Below, piece after piece: positions 12,901 to 16,824 of a DNA stretch of 16,824 nt. Source of the DNA: Candidatus Hydrogenedentota bacterium (GTDB lineage: Bacteria; UBA8481; J006); the NCBI GenBank assembly GCA_003697085.1, contig RFFU01000105.1, forward strand, positions 1 through 16,824. The letters are read 5' to 3'. A model generated the notes under the pieces. That model made no database searches, was not told where the DNA came from, and was given only the letters and a program-made list of their open reading frames with translations. Every line of letters starts with the position of its first letter. Positions within the stretch are counted from its first letter, which is position 1. The position numbers and the translations under genes are program-made.

Positions 12901-15327
12901 ATGGCTCGAAGAAGGAAAAAGAGATTCTCTCCGGCAACGCTCTGGAGGATCATCCAATCTATTTTTGTTCTCGTCTCGTTCGGTGCGTTGGCGGGCGCGT
13001 ATCTTCTCTATACCGAGGTCCAGGAGTTGTCGCGTGATCTGCCGTCGCTCGAACCGCTTGAGAGTTATGCTCCCATCTCGGGCCGGGAGGCGCGGTGGAG
13101 CCAGGCCACGCAGGTTTTCGCCTCCGACGGGACCTTCCTCGGTGACTTCTTCGAGGAGAACAGAAGGATCATCGGGATCGAGAAGATTCCGAAGGTGATG
13201 CGGCAAGCGATCATTGCCGTGGAGGATCGCCGTTTCGACAGGAGCCAACCTTGGGCCTGGATTCGGGACGCGGGGATCGACCCGTTCGGGATTCTTCGCG
13301 CGATGCTGGTCAACATTCGTGCGGGGCGAACGGTCCAGGGAGGCTCGACGATCACGCAGCAACTGGCGAAGAATCTCTTTCTGACCCGGGAGAGGACGTT
13401 GCGGCGAAAGATCCAGGAGATGATTTTGAGTTATCGGATCGAGAAACGGTTTTCCCGGGATGAAATTCTCGAAAAGTATCTCAACAAGGTCTTCTTCGGA
13501 AACCAGGCTTACGGAATTCACGCTGCGGCGAAGCGGTATTTTGGAGTTGATCTCAGCCGTTCCGGCGCCGATCTGACCTTGGGGCAAGCGGCTTTGTTGG
13601 CCGGACTGGCGAAGGCTCCGTCGGCGTACTCTCCCTTGCGCCACCCGAAACGTGCCCGCGCCCGCCAACGGATCGTTCTGAATCGGATGGTCGAGTGTGG
13701 ATATATACGTCCCGAGGATGTCGAGAAGGCGATTGAATCCTACTGGAGAAAGTCGAAGCCGGAGAAAATCGATACGGCGGTCGCGGCCGATACCGCCGAG
13801 GAAATTTCGACGCGTGTCGAGCAGGCGGGATTTTTCCTCGATTACGTCCGTTCGATTCTGATTAAGGAATTGGGGAAGGAGGTACTCTATCGGGGCGGGT
13901 ATCGCATCAAGACAAGCCTCGTTCCCGCCGCTCAGCGGATCGCGGAAGAGGAAGTGGATCGGGGATTGAAGGCGCTTGAGGAGGAGATTCGGCAGCGGTT
14001 TCACTACTCGGGAGACAGCCTCGAGGTAGCTCTGGTCACGATCAATCACAAAACCGGGGACATCCTGGCGATGGTGGGAGGGAGAACCTATTCCCGCGAG
14101 AATCAATATAACCGTGCCGTTCAGGCCCATCGCCAGCCGGGGTCCGGATTCAAACCGATCGTTTATTTCACCGCGTTGGAGTCAGGGAAGGCGACACTGG
14201 GTACGGTTCTGCGTGACGAACTTTTCGAGGTTCCGGGAACCGAGAGTTGGGTTCCTCAGAATTACAGCAAGAAGGAGCACGGGCCGGTGTTGCCTCGGGA
14301 AGCCCTGGCTCATTCCTACAATATCGCCGCGGTCCGGATGCTGTTGCGCATCTCACCCGAACGGGTTCTGGAACGAGCCCGCGACGTCTTCGGGATCGAC
14401 ATATCTCGTATGAAACCTTTCCCCTCGTTGGCTTTGGGCGCCTTCGAAGTCACACCGTTGGAGATGGCGGTGGCGTACGGAACGATTGCGAACAACGGGG
14501 TGCGGGTTCGTGCGGGGCCTCTGTTGAGCATTCATGATCGGACGGGGAGGACCGTTCGGTCATTTCTTCCCCGTCCGGCTCGAGAGACTGCTCGCCCCGC
14601 GCCGATTTTTCTTATTCGTTCTCTCTTGCGCTCGGTCGTTCTTCGGGGAACTGCGGCTTCCGCGGTTGGTCGGGTGATGAAAGAAATCCCGACGGTGGGC
14701 AAGACGGGAACGACCGACGATTACGCGGATGCATGGTTTTTTGGTTCCACCCCTGATCTGACGACCGTGATCTGGGTCGGATACGACGAGAGGCGCTCGA
14801 TGGGAAAGGGAATGACGGGCGCTCACGTGGCGGGCCGGATATGGTCGGCGTATATGCGTCGCCTGTACGATGAACTTTACCCGGAATGGAAGGAGAATAC
14901 TTTCCCCGATACCCCCGCCGACATTACGACGGCCGTCATTTGTGATCTGACCGGCTTGAGGCCGAGCCCGGACTGTCCCCATCCCATTCGGGAGTATTTC
15001 ATAGCCGGGACGGCCCCGACGGAAATCTGCTCGGTTCATTCCGACCCCCTCGCGCTGATGCAGTTCGTTTACGGCAATCGCCTTACCGATACAATGTCGC
15101 AGAGTTTGTGGCCTGCGTTGATGGGAGGAGGGATTCCGGACACGAGCGGTCTGGATGAGCGGGCGCGCCGTCTTCTGGACGATACACGACGCCATCTGGA
15201 GTCTCTTTTGGATTCGAGAGCGGTGGTTCCGGAGGGCGCGACGGAGAAGGTACCGAACGGCTATGAACCACCGTTGCCGACACCGGTCATCGACTTCGAA
15301 CCCGCCGCGCCGCGGCCGGAGGAATGA
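12901..15327 (+). CDS. mrcA: Class A penicillin-binding protein (PBP1A type), bifunctional
   Basis: An 808-aa inner-membrane peptidoglycan synthase with a basic cytosolic tail (MARRRKKR) and one transmembrane helix at about 14-36. GT51 domain: EDRRF (108-112, catalytic Glu108), GGSTITQQLAKNLFL (147-161), RRKIQE (168-173) with the second acidic residue, EKYLN (191-195), GNQAYGIHAAAKRYFG (200-215). Transpeptidase domain: SGFK (415-418, nucleophile Ser415), SYN (472-474), KTGTT (601-605). The glycosyltransferase polymerises lipid II and the transpeptidase cross-links stems; the latter is the beta-lactam target. Between EDRRF and GIDPFGI there are 12 residues where the family normally has about four (EDxxFxxHxG), and the usual His is absent. 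The gene is 33 bases after uppP, with a weak ribosome binding site. The C-terminal stretch after about 680 is PBP1A-like with two CxxL/C-containing turns. Confidence 0.95.
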   Translation: MARRRKKRFSPATLWRIIQSIFVLVSFGALAGAYLLYTEVQELSRDLPSLEPLESYAPISGREARWSQATQVFASDGTFLGDFFEENRRIIGIEKIPKVMRQAIIAVEDRRFDRSQPWAWIRDAGIDPFGILRAMLVNIRAGRTVQGGSTITQQLAKNLFLTRERTLRRKIQEMILSYRIEKRFSRDEILEKYLNKVFFGNQAYGIHAAAKRYFGVDLSRSGADLTLGQAALLAGLAKAPSAYSPLRHPKRARARQRIVLNRMVECGYIRPEDVEKAIESYWRKSKPEKIDTAVAADTAEEISTRVEQAGFFLDYVRSILIKELGKEVLYRGGYRIKTSLVPAAQRIAEEEVDRGLKALEEEIRQRFHYSGDSLEVALVTINHKTGDILAMVGGRTYSRENQYNRAVQAHRQPGSGFKPIVYFTALESGKATLGTVLRDELFEVPGTESWVPQNYSKKEHGPVLPREALAHSYNIAAVRMLLRISPERVLERARDVFGIDISRMKPFPSLALGAFEVTPLEMAVAYGTIANNGVRVRAGPLLSIHDRTGRTVRSFLPRPARETARPAPIFLIRSLLRSVVLRGTAASAVGRVMKEIPTVGKTGTTDDYADAWFFGSTPDLTTVIWVGYDERRSMGKGMTGAHVAGRIWSAYMRRLYDELYPEWKENTFPDTPADITTAVICDLTGLRPSPDCPHPIREYFIAGTAPTEICSVHSDPLALMQFVYGNRLTDTMSQSLWPALMGGGIPDTSGLDERARRLLDDTRRHLESLLDSRAVVPEGATEKVPNGYEPPLPTPVIDFEPAAPRPEE

Positions 15328-15328
15328 G

Positions 15329-15412
15329 ATGTTCGAACGAGAGCCGAAGTTGGGAAGCCGAGAGGAAGGCGGAGCGCGGGGAGAAGACGAAGAAGAAGGG
15401 AAGACGAAATGA
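15329..15412 (+). CDS. Possible 27-codon charged small ORF coupled to miaB
   Basis: ATG at 15329 follows GGAGG (15318-15322) at six bases, two bases after the PBP stop. The frame runs 27 codons and its TGA overlaps the miaB start in the ATGA arrangement. The product is almost entirely Glu, Lys, Arg and Gly, with no fold expected. It may be a real leader-type ORF that delivers ribosomes to miaB, or merely an open path through a purine-rich spacer. I cannot tell which. Confidence 0.3.
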   Translation: MFEREPKLGSREEGGARGEDEEEGKTK

Positions 15413-16791
15413 AGAAGGATGATCGAGACTTCCGCGGGCGGGCGCACATCGCCACCTTCGGGTGCCAGATGAACCATCAGGAATCCGCTGTTATGGCGGA
15501 GTTGTTGGCCCGGGCGGGATACTCTCTCGTGAACGATCCTCTGGAGGCCGATCTTCTCGTTCTCGAGACGTGTGCGATCCGCCAGAAGGCCGAGGACAAG
15601 GTTTTCTCGTTGCTCGGCCGTTATCGCAAATGGCGGCGCGAAGGGAAGAACCTCAGGATTGTCGTCTGTGGTTGTCTGGTGACGGAGGAGGGGGCGAGAG
15701 ATTTGGTGACTCGGTACGGGATCGATGCGGTTCTCGGGCCCCGCCGTATCGCCCTTCTTCCGGACGCCGTTCGGCGTTGCGAAGAGGAGCCGGTGATCGA
15801 GATCGGGGAGGAGTGGGTGATTCCTCCCGATGACGTGGCGGCGCCCTATATCCCCGGGCTTTCCGCTTATGTCACCGTTATGCAAGGCTGTTCGAACCGG
15901 TGCTCCTTTTGCGTGGTTCCCTCGCGGCGCGGGGCGGCGACCTCCCGTCCTATCGAGGCCATCGTCGGGGAAGTAAGAAGACTCGAAGCGGCCGGGTACC
16001 GCGAAGTGACATTGTTGGGGCAAAACATCTCGTATTACGGCCGTGACGGCTCCGTCGGCGGGGCGCGGCTGATCGACCTCCTCGAGGCTGTCGATCGGCA
16101 AACAACGATGCCGCGCATCCGCTTCGCAACGTCGCATCCGGCGTACATTGATCACCGTTTTCTTCGCGGTTTCACTTCTCTGGAGCGCGTCATGCCCCAT
16201 CTTCATCTTCCCGTTCAGTCCGGTTCCGACCGGATCCTTAAGGCGATGCGGCGCGGATATTCGGCGCGGCGGTTTCTGGAGATCGTGGAGGAGATCCGTT
16301 CGGCGCGGCCTGACATCGCCGTCACAACGGACTTCATCACGGGTTTCGACGGAGAGACGGAGGCGGATTTCCGCGACACGGTCGAACTGGCAAGGAAGGC
16401 CGAGTTGGACGGAGCGTATGTCTTTGCCTATTCGGAAAGGCCGGGGACGGAAGCGGTTCGCGCAGGGCTTGGTGATCCCGTTCCTGTGGAGATTCGGAAG
16501 GAGCGTTGTCGGGAGTTATTGGCGATTGTCGAGGAGGGGGCGAGAAACCGGCGGCAGCGGGAGAGGGGAACGATAACGGAGGTGCTTGTGGAGGAGCCGG
16601 GACGAGGCCGGAATCGGCAGAACATTCCGGTCTTCTTCGAGGGAGGGGTTCCCAAGAGGATTTGCCCGGTTTTCGTCGAGGAGGTGACGCCGTTCGCCTT
16701 GAAGGGGAGATTGTGTTTCGAGGAAGGAGCCGGTGGCGGGGAGAGGGCGGCGGAGAGGGGGCCTGAGATGAAGACGGCCGCGGTTTCCTGA
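15409..16791 (+). CDS. miaB: tRNA-2-methylthio-N6-dimethylallyladenosine synthase
   Basis: A 460-aa radical SAM methylthiotransferase that converts i6A37 to ms2i6A37 in tRNAs reading UNN codons. The N-terminal UPF0004 domain supplies the auxiliary cluster cysteines: Cys19 in FGCQMN, Cys55 in ETCAIRQKAEDKV and Cys89 in VVCGCLV. The radical SAM motif CSNRCSFC gives Cys161, Cys165 and Cys168, followed by SRP and EVTLLGQNISYYG. A C-terminal TRAM domain starts near 390 (RGTITEVLVEE). The FGCQMN and CAxRxxAE signatures favour MiaB over the sister enzymes RimO and MtaB. The TRGxE segment reads SRRGAA, so its usual Glu is missing. The last 20 residues after TRAM are a Glu/Gly-rich tail. The ATG at 15409 is preceded by AGGGAAG. 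Confidence 0.93.
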   Translation: MKKDDRDFRGRAHIATFGCQMNHQESAVMAELLARAGYSLVNDPLEADLLVLETCAIRQKAEDKVFSLLGRYRKWRREGKNLRIVVCGCLVTEEGARDLVTRYGIDAVLGPRRIALLPDAVRRCEEEPVIEIGEEWVIPPDDVAAPYIPGLSAYVTVMQGCSNRCSFCVVPSRRGAATSRPIEAIVGEVRRLEAAGYREVTLLGQNISYYGRDGSVGGARLIDLLEAVDRQTTMPRIRFATSHPAYIDHRFLRGFTSLERVMPHLHLPVQSGSDRILKAMRRGYSARRFLEIVEEIRSARPDIAVTTDFITGFDGETEADFRDTVELARKAELDGAYVFAYSERPGTEAVRAGLGDPVPVEIRKERCRELLAIVEEGARNRRQRERGTITEVLVEEPGRGRNRQNIPVFFEGGVPKRICPVFVEEVTPFALKGRLCFEEGAGGGERAAERGPEMKTAAVS

Positions 16792-16802
16792 CGGCGGTTG
16801 TG

Positions 16803-16824
16803 ATGCCGAAGAGGATCCGTTGGA
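16803..16824 (+). CDS. Possible start of a further gene, cut by the window edge
   Basis: An ATG at 16803, 11 bases after the miaB stop, opens a frame (MPKRIRW...) that reaches the window end without a stop. A GTG directly before it is an alternative start. Seven codons are too few to identify a family, and no strong Shine-Dalgarno precedes it. The same strand and short spacing fit continuation of the operon. Confidence 0.3.

Noticed and set aside
12433-14130. A 565-codon open frame on the - strand across uppP and the PBP gene
   Set aside because: It crosses two certain genes with intact motifs, and its product is Arg/Pro/Leu-rich without recognisable domains: a high-GC antisense shadow.
14560-16206. 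A 548-codon open frame on the - strand across the PBP gene and miaB
   Set aside because: Same reasoning: it spans two identified genes and has the Arg/His/Pro-rich composition typical of antisense shadows.
1-16824. CRISPR arrays, insertion sequences, prophage or toxin-antitoxin modules
   Set aside because: No regularly spaced repeats, transposase or integrase motifs, or paired small toxin/antitoxin frames were seen on either strand.

Overview
The window is an ordinary-looking chromosomal segment of a G+C-rich bacterium. It is dominated by housekeeping genes, with a less familiar block in the middle. I see no phage, transposon, CRISPR array or integrase. The lineage cannot be fixed from the sequence. 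The CFI-box-like C-terminal tail on a secreted protein, the ATP-cone/nucleoside kinase fusion, the NnrS-family protein and the class A PBP suggest a diderm from an under-sampled (FCB-like or candidate) phylum. That placement is inference only.

Layout. The left edge carries the 3' part of a tRNA-Tyr(GUA) and then an endonuclease III-like gene (nth) on the + strand. From about 1.1 to 6.7 kb the genes run on the - strand. In transcription order they are a small orphan proline-rich protein, a GT-B glycosyltransferase, an ATP-cone + uridine-kinase-like fusion, an NnrS-family membrane protein and an M50 site-2-protease-like metalloprotease. A 311-base divergent intergenic region (6681-6991) separates this block from the + strand block. 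The + strand block holds an exported protein with a CFI-box-like sorting tail and a strong intrinsic terminator. It continues with rpsO, which has its own good promoter and a structured leader, then pnp, uppP, a class A penicillin-binding protein and miaB. A possible next gene begins in the last 22 bases.

How the genes fit together. rpsO-pnp is the classic ribosomal protein S15 / polynucleotide phosphorylase pair. uppP and the PBP act at successive steps of the lipid-linked peptidoglycan cycle: recycling of the undecaprenyl carrier, then polymerisation and cross-linking. MiaB thiomethylates i6A37 in tRNAs reading UNN codons, and the tRNA-Tyr at the left edge carries the A36-A37-A38 context that this pathway uses. 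The - strand block has no single obvious pathway.

No clearly new multi-gene system is visible. The points most worth a second look are the ATP-cone/nucleoside-kinase fusion with an altered P-loop (Gly to Asn), the rpsO leader whose stems can sequester the Shine-Dalgarno, the secreted protein with a degenerate CFI-box tail next to an orphan divergent gene, the insertion in the catalytic motif of the PBP glycosyltransferase domain, and the Arg/Gly-rich PNPase tail.
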